Counted from the first letter of the stretch, positions 8,345 to 18,502 are shown. The stretch is DNA of 64,000 nucleotides from Melioribacteraceae bacterium (GCA_016927595.1 JAFGMI010000007.1:62001-126000); one strand, 5' to 3'. The notes: generated by a model not told the origin, from the letters alone. Numbers and translations: made by a program.

Positions 8345-9934
8345 TCATGCAGTTAAAGTAGAATTAACTACATCAATCAATTGTTGCTCTTCAAAAGGTT
8401 TCGGAATTAAATGTTCAACTCCCAGATCCTTGTACTTCTGAATCAACTCATCATCAAACTTGGCAGATATTACCACAATCGGTACGACAAATCTCTTGTC
8501 CCTTTTACGTACGGCTTCAATCAGTTGTATGCCGTTCATCAGAGGCATATCATGATCTGTAATGATCAAAGAGGGCAGCTCTCCCATAATGCTGCTCATC
8601 GCCTGATAACCGTTTCTGGCTTCAACCACACGATAATTTAGACTGCAGGAATCAATAATCTCTTTGTACAAATGCCTTATTTCATGATCATCTTCAATTA
8701 TTAAAATTATATTTTGTGCTTCAGGCAGTGTAAAATGAAATTCGCTTCCCTCTGCAATTTTCGAATAAAACCAAATTTCACCGCCATGTTTTGTTATAAT
8801 CTCTTTTACGAGATTTAATCCCATTCCGCTTCCTTTTTCCTTAGCTGTACCTTTCTCGATAAATTTCTGATCAATCTTGAACAGCTTTTCCTGATTCTCC
8901 TCGCTTATTCCAACGCCTTCATCCTTAATTATCACTTCAATCATACCTTCCTTAAACCTGTTTGCACTTATATATACCTTTTTTCTCCTCTCACTGAAAA
9001 TGATTGCGTTCTTCAGCAGGTTATGAACAGCTTCGCCTACCAACCGTTCATCGGCGCTGACATATAACTCGCTGCCTACCTGAACTACAATTTCAATATC
9101 CTTCTGAACTGCATTGCGTGTTAAAAGCGACACCTGATTGCTGATAATATCCCTTATCGATACCCTTTTTATTTCAAGTCTTGTTTTACCTGTTTTAAGC
9201 CTCGACCAGTCGAGCAAATTATTTATAAACTGAAGCTGCAAACTGCTTGCTGTATGAATATATTCGAGGTACTCCAGACGCTCCTTTTCAACAAGATCTG
9301 GCTCATTCAGAAGTATTTCAGAAAAACCAAGAAGACTCGTAAACGGCGATCTTAAATCATGAGATATTATATTTATAAATTTATCCCTTTCGTCAAGTGA
9401 TGCTTCGATGGATTTATATAATGATTCAAGTTCTACCTGTCTCGACATGAACTCCGTAATATTGGATGTTATACTTTCACATCTTACTACATTGCCGCTT
9501 TCATCGCTCTGTATAAAGAATGATTCGTGGAGGTATACAACTCTCTTTTGTTTTGAGATTACCCTGTAACGTATCTCACATTTTTCGTCTACGGACCCGG
9601 TAAGAAGATGTGTATATTTTTTTTTAACATTTTCAAAATCATCGTGATGAATGATAGATAATAATTTTCCCGGCATTGCTGATAATTCTTCGTTGGAAAA
9701 ACCGGTTATTGATTTTACGGAATCTGAATACTTTATTTTTGAAATATCATCGGGATCAAACGATGTCCTGAAGTATCCCTCAAAACAACACTCCCCGTTC
9801 TTGTTCGCACCAATATTAAAAATGTTTTCCGCATCGTTAGTTAAATCGGCGAACAGGTCCAAAAGTTCATTAAAAGAATTTTCATCCTTCGATAAATCGC
9901 GCAATTTCTCCAGTAAAAAGCTGGTTTTTTTCAT
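8345..9934 (-). CDS. Hybrid sensor histidine kinase with PAS and receiver domains
   Basis: 529 residues, no signal peptide or membrane span, so probably cytoplasmic. PAS domain at about 50-160, HisKA with phospho-acceptor His192 (ISHDLRSPFTSLLGFSE), ATPase domain at about 290-405 with NLLKNA, DEGVGI and GSGMGLNLV boxes, and a C-terminal receiver (acidic E414-D416, phospho-acceptor Asp460 in TDHDMP). The receiver has no output domain, so signal presumably passes to another protein. First gene of the minus-strand run with the UpxY-like factor and yhaM. Confidence 0.93.
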   Translation of the reverse strand: MKKTSFLLEKLRDLSKDENSFNELLDLFADLTNDAENIFNIGANKNGECCFEGYFRTSFDPDDISKIKYSDSVKSITGFSNEELSAMPGKLLSIIHHDDFENVKKKYTHLLTGSVDEKCEIRYRVISKQKRVVYLHESFFIQSDESGNVVRCESITSNITEFMSRQVELESLYKSIEASLDERDKFINIISHDLRSPFTSLLGFSEILLNEPDLVEKERLEYLEYIHTASSLQLQFINNLLDWSRLKTGKTRLEIKRVSIRDIISNQVSLLTRNAVQKDIEIVVQVGSELYVSADERLVGEAVHNLLKNAIIFSERRKKVYISANRFKEGMIEVIIKDEGVGISEENQEKLFKIDQKFIEKGTAKEKGSGMGLNLVKEIITKHGGEIWFYSKIAEGSEFHFTLPEAQNIILIIEDDHEIRHLYKEIIDSCSLNYRVVEARNGYQAMSSIMGELPSLIITDHDMPLMNGIQLIEAVRKRDKRFVVPIVVISAKFDDELIQKYKDLGVEHLIPKPFEEQQLIDVVNSTLTA

Positions 9935-10064
9935 AGAAACAAGTATTTTATTTAGCTAAATATTTAATATAATAAAATAGTACTGAATTCAACACCAGGT
10001 TTTCATGAGCAATTAGAACTAACAACAAAGTCGTTGTGTTTAACTACAAAAATACGAGGAAATA

Positions 10065-12344
10065 TTGAAGTATATAATGGTTTTATTGGTTTTGAGCTGC
10101 ACTACATTATTATATCCGCAATCGAACACAGGGATTATTTCAGGCACAATTATAGATAAAATTTCAAAGCAGCCGCTTCCAGGTGTGAATATTCAAATTC
10201 TGGGAACTCTTCTTGGTGCATCAAGTGATCTTGACGGTAATTATTTAATCCGGGCGGTGCCTGTAGGATTATACCAGGTTCGCGCTTCATTTATTGGCTT
10301 CGATACTGTAACTAAATCTGACGTTACAGTTAATAGCGCAAGACCGGCAGTAATAAATTTCGAACTTGCAGAAACCTCGATTGAGCTTGAGGGAATTACA
10401 GTTACATCCGATTACTTCGATTTTAATCCAACCGAAGTAAACAGTATAAAGAGTTTTAGTTATGAAGAAATTCGGCGTGCCCCCGGTGGATTTGAGGATG
10501 TTGTCCGGGCATTATCGGTTTTACCAGGTGTTGCTCAGGCAAGCGCGGGCAGAAATGATCTTGTAGTAAGGGGCGGCGCTCCGTCTGAGAATCTTTTTAT
10601 TGTAGACGGATTTACAGTGCCGAACATTAATCACTTCGGAACACAGGGAGCAACAGGCGGTCCGTTAAGTTTTATTAACCTTGATTTCGTAGATAAAACA
10701 ACTTTCTCCACCGGCGGATTCTCCGCAATGTACGGAGATAAACTTTCCTCGGTGTTAAAAATAGACCTGCGACAAGGCAGATCCGATCATATAGGTGGTA
10801 AAGCTCTTATTTCCGCTACACAGTTCGGATTCAACAGCGAGGGTCCGATAAGTGATAATGCAAACTTTATATTTTCGGCTAGAAGAAGTTATCTTGATTT
10901 TATATTTAATGCAGCTGGTTTTAATTTTGTGCCTGAATACTATGACGTACTGGCGAAAATCGATTACAATATCGACACAAAAAATAAAATAAGTTACCTT
11001 TTCGTTTCCGCCTTTGACCATGTGAATTTCAATAATAAAGATGAGGAAGACATCTACGATAACGCTAATATACTGGGTAGTAATCAGATTCAGTATGTTA
11101 CAGGTATTTCTTACAGAAGATTAATCGATAATGGATATTATCGTTTAAGCCTGAGCAGAAATTTCGTTGACTACGATTCTTTTCAGAATGATACCCTGCT
11201 TCAGCCTCTTTTCAGAAATAATTCGAGGGAAGGCGAAAATGAACTTAAAGCCGAACTTGTTTACAAACTATCGGGCGTTTCTGAAATAAATCTGGGTGCT
11301 TCAGTAAAAGCAATAAAATTTTCCTCAGATATACTATTCCCTGATAATTTCAGAACATCTTTCGGCGAAGTGCTGCCCGTAACAAGTTTTAGCACTGAAA
11401 AAAGATTTATGAAATATGGTGCGTTTGCACAGTATAGCAATATGATGTTCAGCAGGTTAAGGGTGAATTTAGGATTAAGGGCAGATTATTTTAGTGCAAT
11501 CGAACAACCGCTGACTCTTAATCCCCGTTTTTCTGCGTCTTATATGCTGGATGAAAACACATCGTTAAACTTAAGTACAGGACTATACAGCCAGTTCCCA
11601 TCTTATATATGGCTGGCAGCCGGACAAAACAATAAAAATTTAACGGCTGTTAAGGTGATACAGTACATAGCAGGCATAGAAAGAAGACTCCGGAGTGATA
11701 CAAGAATTAAGCTCGAGGCTTTTTACAAGGATTATTCCGATTACCCGGCTAGTTTAATTCGTCCTTACCTGGTGCTTGCTAATACAGGTGCGGGATACGG
11801 CGGTGCGTCGAAGAATTTCGAATCACTTGGTCTTGAGCCTTTAACAAGTGCTGGCAGCGGAACGGTGCAGGGACTTGAACTTTCGTTACAGAAAAAATCT
11901 TCTGAACTTCCGTATTATGGAATCTTGTCTGCGACTTACAGTGTAAGTCAATTTGAAGGATTAGATAACATTGAGCGGACAGGGGCTTACGATCAAACCT
12001 GGATTCTGAGTATTAGCGGCGGGTATATTTTTGACGCTAACTGGGAGGCTTCATTGAAATTCAGAGCTTCAACGGGTAATCCGTTCACACCTTATAATAA
12101 CGACGGTACCCAAAGTATAAAAAATTACCTTACCGAGCGGTTTGAACCGTCTCATAGTCTCGATCTCAGAGTCGATAGGCGATGGGATTTCAACGGCTGG
12201 TCGATGATAACATATTTGGATATACAAAATATTTACAACAACAAAAACGTAACCAATATAACCTGGAACTACAAGGAAAAGAAAGCCGATACTAATGCCA
12301 GTATAGGTATATTGCCCTCCATAGGAATTAATATAGAATTTTGA
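10065..12344 (+). CDS. TonB-dependent outer-membrane receptor
   Basis: 759 residues. Starts at a TTG preceded by ACGAGGAAA, which fixes the start. Signal peptide about 1-19, a carboxypeptidase-regulatory-like beta-sandwich at about 23-105 (SGTIIDKISKQPLPGVNI), a plug domain at about 125-230 (DLVVRGGAPSENLFIVDG), then a long beta-barrel that ends in Phe. TonB-dependent receptors import siderophores, vitamin B12 or oligosaccharides. No SusD-like partner is adjacent, so a polysaccharide-utilisation role is not indicated. Substrate unknown. Confidence 0.92.
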   Translation: MKYIMVLLVLSCTTLLYPQSNTGIISGTIIDKISKQPLPGVNIQILGTLLGASSDLDGNYLIRAVPVGLYQVRASFIGFDTVTKSDVTVNSARPAVINFELAETSIELEGITVTSDYFDFNPTEVNSIKSFSYEEIRRAPGGFEDVVRALSVLPGVAQASAGRNDLVVRGGAPSENLFIVDGFTVPNINHFGTQGATGGPLSFINLDFVDKTTFSTGGFSAMYGDKLSSVLKIDLRQGRSDHIGGKALISATQFGFNSEGPISDNANFIFSARRSYLDFIFNAAGFNFVPEYYDVLAKIDYNIDTKNKISYLFVSAFDHVNFNNKDEEDIYDNANILGSNQIQYVTGISYRRLIDNGYYRLSLSRNFVDYDSFQNDTLLQPLFRNNSREGENELKAELVYKLSGVSEINLGASVKAIKFSSDILFPDNFRTSFGEVLPVTSFSTEKRFMKYGAFAQYSNMMFSRLRVNLGLRADYFSAIEQPLTLNPRFSASYMLDENTSLNLSTGLYSQFPSYIWLAAGQNNKNLTAVKVIQYIAGIERRLRSDTRIKLEAFYKDYSDYPASLIRPYLVLANTGAGYGGASKNFESLGLEPLTSAGSGTVQGLELSLQKKSSELPYYGILSATYSVSQFEGLDNIERTGAYDQTWILSISGGYIFDANWEASLKFRASTGNPFTPYNNDGTQSIKNYLTERFEPSHSLDLRVDRRWDFNGWSMITYLDIQNIYNNKNVTNITWNYKEKKADTNASIGILPSIGINIEF

Positions 12345-12364
12345 TTGCTTTGGCTGTAAGCAAT
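12344..12364. terminator. Hairpin between convergent receptor and response-regulator genes
   Basis: ATTGCTT and AAGCAAT form a 7-bp stem around a TGGCTGT loop, between the convergent 3' ends. There is no T run, so it is a weak intrinsic-terminator candidate. Confidence 0.3.
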
Positions 12365-12370
12365 GTCAGA

Positions 12371-13741
12371 CTACTCATTTTCTCTCGGTCCCTTAGTCGG
12401 AATACCAAGTTCTTCCATTTTTCTGTATAACGAAGAAAGCCCGATTGACAACACTTTTGCAGCCTCCTCTTTGTTGTAGTCGAATTTTTTTATTACACGC
12501 AGTATATGATCTTTTTCAAAATTCTTAATTGCTTCCTTTAACGAATCAGGAAAGGCATGTGTGGTTGTGCTCCCCTTTACGTTTTCTGAAAGATCATCTA
12601 AGGTTATATAATCCTCTTTGGCGAATATAACCGCCCTTTCAATAACATTTTCAAGCTCTCTTACACCACCTCTCCAGTTATGACTCATTAATACTTTCAT
12701 TGTTTCATTGTCTACACCTAGTACTCTCTTGCCCATTTCATTACAGTATTTTTCAATAAAATGATTTACCAGCAGAGGAATATCTTCTTTCCTTTCATTT
12801 AAGCTCGGCAGTTTAATCTCAATAACATTCAGCCTGTAGTATAAATCTTCCCGAAACTCACCCGATTTTGTTTTTTCAAAAAGATTCTGATTAGTAGCTG
12901 CTATTATCCGAACGTTGCTGTTAACCGGTTTTGTTCCGCCCACCGGTAAAAACTGTTTGTCCTCAATCGCTCTAAGCAGTTTAACCTGCAGGTTTAACGG
13001 AAGGTCACCTATTTCATCGAGAAACAGCGTACCTCCGTCGGCAACTTTGAAAAGCCCGGCTTTCTCTTCAGTCGCGCCAGTAAACGAACCTTTTTTATGC
13101 CCGAATAATTCACTCTCAATCAGATTTTCCGAAATTGCACCGCAGTTAACCGGAAGAAAGATTTTATCTTTACGCAGACTGTTATAATGGATTGCTTTTG
13201 CAGCCAGTTCTTTTCCGGTTCCGCTCTTACCGTAAATAAGTACATTGCTGTTTGTCGGTGCGACTTGAGTAATTAAACCGAATACTCGTTTCATTGCATC
13301 GCTTTCGCCGATTATATTCTGATAACCTGCTTCCGCCGATACTCTCTGCCGAAGAGATTTATTTTCCATCGAAACCTTCTTAAAGTCGACAAGCCTTTTT
13401 ATTCTTAGAAGAAGATCGTCAAATTCAATGGGTTTAATTAAATAATCGTATGCACCAATACGCATTGCTTCAACAGCTGTTTTAACCGATGCGTATGCTG
13501 TCATTACAATAAAGAAGGAATTAGGGCTAAGTTTTGAAGCCTTGTCTAGCAGTTCCATTCCGTCGAGATTCGGCATTTTAATGTCTGTAAGAACAACATC
13601 ATAATCGTCCTTCTCTATTTTTTCGAGGGCTTCTAGTCCATCCTGTGCAATAGCGGTAATATATCCTTCATCTTCTAGGACAACTTTCAGCGAGTCCCTT
13701 ATTGCCTTTTCATCATCCACAATTAATATTTTCGACGACAT
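12371..13741 (-). CDS. Sigma-54-dependent response regulator, NtrC/AtoC type
   Basis: 456 residues. Receiver domain with phospho-acceptor Asp53 (LTDIKMP); AAA+ domain with Walker A GKSGTGKE, the sigma-54 contact loop GSFTGA and LFLDEIGDLP; Fis-type helix-turn-helix at about 410-450 (EEAAKVLSIGLSSLYRKM). It activates sigma-54 promoters when phosphorylated, presumably by the kinase 12 bases upstream. The gene pair follows the geranylgeranyl reductase gene in what looks like one transcript. The target genes are not identifiable; I did not find a convincing GG-N10-GC promoter nearby. Confidence 0.95.
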   Translation of the reverse strand: MSSKILIVDDEKAIRDSLKVVLEDEGYITAIAQDGLEALEKIEKDDYDVVLTDIKMPNLDGMELLDKASKLSPNSFFIVMTAYASVKTAVEAMRIGAYDYLIKPIEFDDLLLRIKRLVDFKKVSMENKSLRQRVSAEAGYQNIIGESDAMKRVFGLITQVAPTNSNVLIYGKSGTGKELAAKAIHYNSLRKDKIFLPVNCGAISENLIESELFGHKKGSFTGATEEKAGLFKVADGGTLFLDEIGDLPLNLQVKLLRAIEDKQFLPVGGTKPVNSNVRIIAATNQNLFEKTKSGEFREDLYYRLNVIEIKLPSLNERKEDIPLLVNHFIEKYCNEMGKRVLGVDNETMKVLMSHNWRGGVRELENVIERAVIFAKEDYITLDDLSENVKGSTTTHAFPDSLKEAIKNFEKDHILRVIKKFDYNKEEAAKVLSIGLSSLYRKMEELGIPTKGPRENE

Positions 13742-13753
13742 TTATACTCCAAA

Positions 13754-15253
13754 TTAATTTTCCAATACAGGCAGCTTTATAACAAACTTGCTGCCCTTGT
13801 TTAATATGCTTTCGGCATTTATCTCGCCATTGAATTTTTTTACAATACTGTAACTTACAGATAAACCCAGTCCGGTTCCCTTACCCACTTCCTTGGTAGT
13901 GAAAAAGGGATTAAATATTTTATCGAGCGTTTCCTTATCCATGCCGCAGCCGTTATCTTCTATTTCAACAAATATATTATTATCATCATGATGAGATTTG
14001 ACCCGAATTGTCCCCTTTCCTTCAATTGCATCAAGCGCATTGATCAGAATGTTAACGAACACCTGCAGTATCTGATCGGGTACGATTCTAACCAGAGGAA
14101 TATCAGGATCTAGTTCCGTTTCAAAATTTACCTTTTTAACACGTTTATCGTATTTTACTATACCGACGGCTGTTTTTACAACATCTGTGATTTGTATAAA
14201 AACCTTCTCGTAACTCGGGGGTCTTGAGAAATCAACAAGCTCACGGACAATTTTTGAGATACGGTCGATGTTTTCCTTGATTAATAGCAGCTGGTCTTTT
14301 AATACATCATTATCATTCTTTCTCTGCATCAACTGTACAAGCGATGAAATAGATGCAAGAGGGTTGCCGATTTCATGGGCGACTCCCGCTGCAAGCTGAC
14401 CTATAACTGCAAGCTTTTCGGACTGGTCAATCTGCAGCTGCAAATTTTTTATATGCGACTGATCGCGTATAATAACGGTTCTGCCCGTATATTCACCGTT
14501 ATCGGTATGAAGTCTCGCAACGCTAAGCTGAACCGGAAGTATTCTGCCGTCTTTTGTTCTTCTTTCAGTATCAAGTATACGCACATCGCTTGATGATTTG
14601 GCAGAATCTATTATCGATTCCAGCTCCGAAAAATATTTATCTTCCTTCGGCAGAAGAAGTGAAGAGGGCTGACCGATTACTTCCGCCTCTTTGTAACCGA
14701 AAATATTTTCCGCTCCTTTATTCCAGGACTGAAACTTTTCACTGTCGTCAATAACCACTATAGCCGATTCTGACGTGTGAAGAATGCTGCTTAAATATTT
14801 CTGATTAAGTTCAAGTTTGTTAGCAAGCCTGTTCCTATCGGATTCCATTTCTTTCAATTCAACATTCTTATGAAGCATAACGTATCTTGCATAAATATGT
14901 TCAACAAGTTCATCAAGAAACCCGAGAAGAATAACAGGATCAAATTCATTTTCACTATTGTTCTGGAGGTTATTCATGAGAGCATTTCTTCCGGCATGAA
15001 ATATCTGGCTGATTTCGAGTAAGTTCAGATCTGCTTTAGAAAATAAATTGTGTGTATCGATAAGATACTGGTCGGCAATCTGATAGTCACTTTGTTCAAT
15101 TATATCTATCAGAGAGTTCACACTGCTTTCAACGAATGTCTGTATCTGCACTCCGGATAATTTACTTCCGTAATCTGCAACTAGTTTCGATTCCCAGGTT
15201 GAAACAATCTGGTCGTAAAATTTTCTTAATAATTTCAATATAAGTTTTTTCAT
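13754..15253 (-). CDS. PAS-domain histidine kinase, NtrB-like
   Basis: 499 residues, no membrane segment. N-terminal helical region (about 1-130) resembles RsbR/RsbRD-type sensor bundles. PAS domain about 155-268. HisKA with His293 in VAHEIGNPLASI. ATPase domain with NILINALDAI, DNGCGM and GTGLGLSVSY. It is the cognate kinase of the following NtrC-type regulator. Its start overlaps the stop of the geranylgeranyl reductase gene by 4 bases, indicating co-transcription and perhaps a link to redox or lipid state. The signal is unknown. Confidence 0.93.
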   Translation of the reverse strand: MKKLILKLLRKFYDQIVSTWESKLVADYGSKLSGVQIQTFVESSVNSLIDIIEQSDYQIADQYLIDTHNLFSKADLNLLEISQIFHAGRNALMNNLQNNSENEFDPVILLGFLDELVEHIYARYVMLHKNVELKEMESDRNRLANKLELNQKYLSSILHTSESAIVVIDDSEKFQSWNKGAENIFGYKEAEVIGQPSSLLLPKEDKYFSELESIIDSAKSSSDVRILDTERRTKDGRILPVQLSVARLHTDNGEYTGRTVIIRDQSHIKNLQLQIDQSEKLAVIGQLAAGVAHEIGNPLASISSLVQLMQRKNDNDVLKDQLLLIKENIDRISKIVRELVDFSRPPSYEKVFIQITDVVKTAVGIVKYDKRVKKVNFETELDPDIPLVRIVPDQILQVFVNILINALDAIEGKGTIRVKSHHDDNNIFVEIEDNGCGMDKETLDKIFNPFFTTKEVGKGTGLGLSVSYSIVKKFNGEINAESILNKGSKFVIKLPVLEN

Positions 15254-16422
15254 TTTACAACAAATACTTTAGCAATATCAATCATTAACGCCGGGTTATT
15301 AAACAAAGCTGTCTTAAATAAATTCCCAAGAGTTCTTTTTTCATATGGTACATTAAGGAATGAAGACGCAATTCCGTTAAATTTTTTGTCGCTGAAATTA
15401 TAAATACCTCTTTTGATTCTGTCGAATATTTCGTGTTTCTTCCCCTGACTACTGTGCCATGCTTCATCATAACTTAATAAATGATCTGGTTTGTTCCGAA
15501 TAACCGATACCCCCGCAATCGTACCGCCAATCCTTCCTCCCCGCATTCCGCTTGTTATACCTCCTCCGGAAAGAGGATTTACCTGTCGTGCAGCATCTCC
15601 AACCAGAATAATTCCCGGCGCTGAAATTTTATCAAGAGTTACAGAAGATGGAACACCGCCGGCTACCTGGGTTAATATTGATGCTTCCGGATAATGTTTC
15701 TGCATGAAATTATTCAGATATGAAAGTGCAGAACGTTTTTTACCGATCATACCGCTTATTCCTAAACCGATGTTAGCTTTGTTTTTCCCTTTAGGGAAAA
15801 TCCAAAAATATCCGTTCGGCGCAAATTCCTCCCCAAAATAAAAATAACATGTTGATTGATCTACAGGTATGTTGGCAGCAGTGATTTGCACACAGCATTC
15901 CATGTCCCTGAAATCTGTATATGTTTTCAATCCCGCCCATCTGCCTACCCTCGACTCCACACCGTCTGCAGCGATAACAATTTTACATTTAACTTCTTTC
16001 TGCTCTCCGTTGTACTCGTATCTTACACCCGAAACTTTATCCCCGTCGAATAACAATCCGTTTACGTAGGCTCGTGTCAGAATCTGAGTACCGCGGTCCG
16101 CAGCCAGATTAGCCAATTCGTAATCAAATATTCTTCTTTCGAGCACATAACCGTTCTGCTCCAGCGGTATTATTACCTCGTTACCATCAGGTGCATTCAT
16201 CGAAAAATTGTTTATGACGGATGCGATAAATTTCTCATCCGGTTCAACAAATTCCTCCAGTCCTTTTCGGCTGACCGCCTCCCCGCATCGCACCGGATAC
16301 CCTACATCCCTGTCCTTCTCCAGCATCAATACAGAAGCACCTTGCTCAGAGGCAAATTTCGCAGCGGTGGAACCTGCCGGTCCGGCACCTACAACTACAA
16401 TGTCGTATTCATTTTTAATCAT
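15250..16422 (-). CDS. Geranylgeranyl reductase family flavoprotein
   Basis: 390 residues. FAD-binding GAGPAGSTAA at 12-20, YFWIFPKGKNKANIGLG in the middle and VGDAARQVNPLSGGGI near 276-291 match geranylgeranyl/digeranylgeranylglycerophospholipid reductases. These saturate isoprenoid double bonds in chlorophyll side chains, quinones or archaeal-type lipids. The gene overlaps the upstream ferredoxin gene by 8 bases; archaeal GGRs use ferredoxin as electron donor, so the pair is functionally sensible. No chlorophyll genes are in the window. Substrate may be a menaquinone side chain or an ether-lipid precursor. Confidence 0.88.
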   Translation of the reverse strand: MIKNEYDIVVVGAGPAGSTAAKFASEQGASVLMLEKDRDVGYPVRCGEAVSRKGLEEFVEPDEKFIASVINNFSMNAPDGNEVIIPLEQNGYVLERRIFDYELANLAADRGTQILTRAYVNGLLFDGDKVSGVRYEYNGEQKEVKCKIVIAADGVESRVGRWAGLKTYTDFRDMECCVQITAANIPVDQSTCYFYFGEEFAPNGYFWIFPKGKNKANIGLGISGMIGKKRSALSYLNNFMQKHYPEASILTQVAGGVPSSVTLDKISAPGIILVGDAARQVNPLSGGGITSGMRGGRIGGTIAGVSVIRNKPDHLLSYDEAWHSSQGKKHEIFDRIKRGIYNFSDKKFNGIASSFLNVPYEKRTLGNLFKTALFNNPALMIDIAKVFVVK

Positions 16423-16615
16423 CTTTTTCCAAAAGATCCTTATTAAACTTAAGTGCCTCTACGGGGCAAGACCAAACACATTTTGAACAATTAGTGCAAA
16501 GGCTTTCAATGATGGATATTTCGGCTTCTTTTAGTTCAATGGCATCTTCGGGACAAACTCCCACACAGCATCCGCAAAAATCGCATTTCCCCGGAAGTAT
16601 TTCTATTAAAAGCAA
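16415..16615 (-). CDS. Two-[4Fe-4S] bacterial-type ferredoxin
   Basis: 66 residues with two CxxCxxCxxxCP motifs: CDFCGCCVGVCP and CTNCSKCVWSCP. Starts at a TTG at 16615 with AAAGG upstream; no ATG is available in frame. The 3' end overlaps the start of the geranylgeranyl reductase gene by 8 bases, so it probably supplies that enzyme with low-potential electrons. The start overlaps a TACCTTTG sequence that looks like a -7 promoter box, but its position over the start codon makes that use unlikely. Confidence 0.92.
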   Translation of the reverse strand: MLLIEILPGKCDFCGCCVGVCPEDAIELKEAEISIIESLCTNCSKCVWSCPVEALKFNKDLLEKDD

Positions 16616-16735
16616 AGGTACAACCTTTCTTAAAACTGAGAATTATAAAATAACTATAGATTGTCTTAATTAAAAGAAATTAGTAAACCAATGAAGTTCA
16701 ATCATAGATGTAAGAAGGTGAGAAATATCAATAAT

Positions 16736-18478
16736 TTACTGCGAAACCAAATCCATCCCGGCAAAACAATCGATATACTTACGACGTTTTTCCTGTTTTA
16801 TTTTATCCACATCCACAAGAATCAATCCGTCTATACAGTTTTCAAAATCTTTGTCAACGCCGAAATCAAGAAATCTAACACCGTCCTCGAAACATAATTC
16901 GGTATAGTGCTTGTACAGCACAGGAACAGTTACACCGAATCCCTTCATCATTTTTTTTAGTATCAGATAATCTGACTTATAATTACTTCCGTTGAATATT
17001 TTCTGGTATTCGGATATTGTTTTATCGGGAATCTTAAATCTGTTTTTAGAATTTGCATAATCATTAATTGATCCGAACCATTTATTATAAAAATAAACCA
17101 GCATTTTTTTCGATTCCTCAGGATAACTGTTGCTGATACTGACTGGTCCGAACAGAAATTTGATTTCAGGATTTCCGGAGATGAATGCACCAATACCCAG
17201 CCAAAGATAATTCAGTGCATTGGAATTCCAGTATTTCTTTTGAACAAAACTTCTTCCCAGTTCAATTGAATTGGGTAGAATTGTATCTCTGAAATGTTTC
17301 TTAAAACCAAACAGGGTGGAAGTATAAAAACCTGCTTCACCGTGATCTTCCAGAATACGCTTCCCTATTCCGATCCGGTAAGAGCCGACTATCTCCAAAT
17401 CTTTATCATCCCACACAACAATATGCTTATAGTGTCTGTCGAATTTATCAAGGTCAAGTTTTTTTCCGCTTCCCTCACCGACACTTCTGAAAGTGATTTC
17501 TCTAAGCCTCGCAATTTCCTTCAGTACATTAGGCGCTTCCCAGATATCAAGAAGCAGAATCTTTTTGTTATCTTTTGTAATACCGAGAATTTCTGCTTCA
17601 TCAATTTCCCTGCGCAGTAATTTAACATCAACCGGATGAATTATATTTTTTTCGGTAATATAAATTCCCTCTTCGCGTCTTGTTAATTTGTACAGATGTT
17701 TTCTCAGCAACTTAGTCTGTGTTCTGATATTTATGAAATTTGATGAGAATGCTTTTGCGGGGATGGGATCGCCTATTTTTAAATTAATAAGCTTATTCCT
17801 TTTATTAAAAAGTTCATGCGACAGCATCAGTCTTGAAAATTTTTTGCTAACCGCCGAAGTCAGATAGAATAAAAGTGAATTTTTTGCTTTAATACAGACG
17901 GGTAAAATGGGTGAGTGAAATTTTATCGCAAAGTGTACCGCTCCTTTATTCCACTTACCGTCAACAACTTTGTAAAATCGCAACCTCGATACTTCACCTG
18001 CAGGGAAAAGTATAACCGCTTGTTCTTTCTGAAGTGCATCGCCAATTGCGTTTAAGTTCTCCCTCTGAATTGACTTTGATTCCAGATTAAAGGGCAGCAG
18101 AAATTCGTTTAGATTACTGAAAACACTCAGTATATCATTTGCAACAATTTTAACGTCCTGTCTTACATTGTATATCGCACTTATAAGCGCTAAACTATCA
18201 AGACTGCCGATAGGATGATTAGCCACTATAATCAGTCTGCCTTCAGCCGGTATTTTTTTCACATCCCTGTTCGAAATCCTGTATGAAAAATTAAGGTGTT
18301 CGAAAATCTCATCAATGAATTGTATTCCATAATCGTACTTATGTTCTGTTAAAAAATCGTTGATCTGATTTATATGTAATATTTTTGCAAGACTCTTCAG
18401 AATTATTGATTGAATAAATACCGGTTTGTTGAGTAAACCCGGATATCGGCTGTTAAGTAACTCTTTAAGATCTATCAT
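16736..18478 (-). CDS. olsF: Bifunctional O-/N-acyltransferase for ornithine lipid (OlsF type)
   Basis: 580 residues with two acyltransferase halves. The N-terminal half is PlsC-like, with NHPIGSLD at 87-94 and FPAGEVSR near 158. The C-terminal half (about 290-560) is the GNAT/hemolysin-like OlsB type, with EITFRSVGEGSG, HIVVWDDKDLEIVGSYR and a FLFGPVSIS motif. This fusion and length match OlsF, which N-acylates ornithine and then O-acylates the product to make phosphorus-free ornithine lipid. The start has GGAG seven bases ahead. It follows the SMR gene by 24 bases. Other amino acids (glycine, serine) could be the acceptor. Confidence 0.85.
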   Translation of the reverse strand: MIDLKELLNSRYPGLLNKPVFIQSIILKSLAKILHINQINDFLTEHKYDYGIQFIDEIFEHLNFSYRISNRDVKKIPAEGRLIIVANHPIGSLDSLALISAIYNVRQDVKIVANDILSVFSNLNEFLLPFNLESKSIQRENLNAIGDALQKEQAVILFPAGEVSRLRFYKVVDGKWNKGAVHFAIKFHSPILPVCIKAKNSLLFYLTSAVSKKFSRLMLSHELFNKRNKLINLKIGDPIPAKAFSSNFINIRTQTKLLRKHLYKLTRREEGIYITEKNIIHPVDVKLLRREIDEAEILGITKDNKKILLLDIWEAPNVLKEIARLREITFRSVGEGSGKKLDLDKFDRHYKHIVVWDDKDLEIVGSYRIGIGKRILEDHGEAGFYTSTLFGFKKHFRDTILPNSIELGRSFVQKKYWNSNALNYLWLGIGAFISGNPEIKFLFGPVSISNSYPEESKKMLVYFYNKWFGSINDYANSKNRFKIPDKTISEYQKIFNGSNYKSDYLILKKMMKGFGVTVPVLYKHYTELCFEDGVRFLDFGVDKDFENCIDGLILVDVDKIKQEKRRKYIDCFAGMDLVSQ

Positions 18479-18502
18479 TTTTTCTCCAACATAAATTTCA
18501 GA

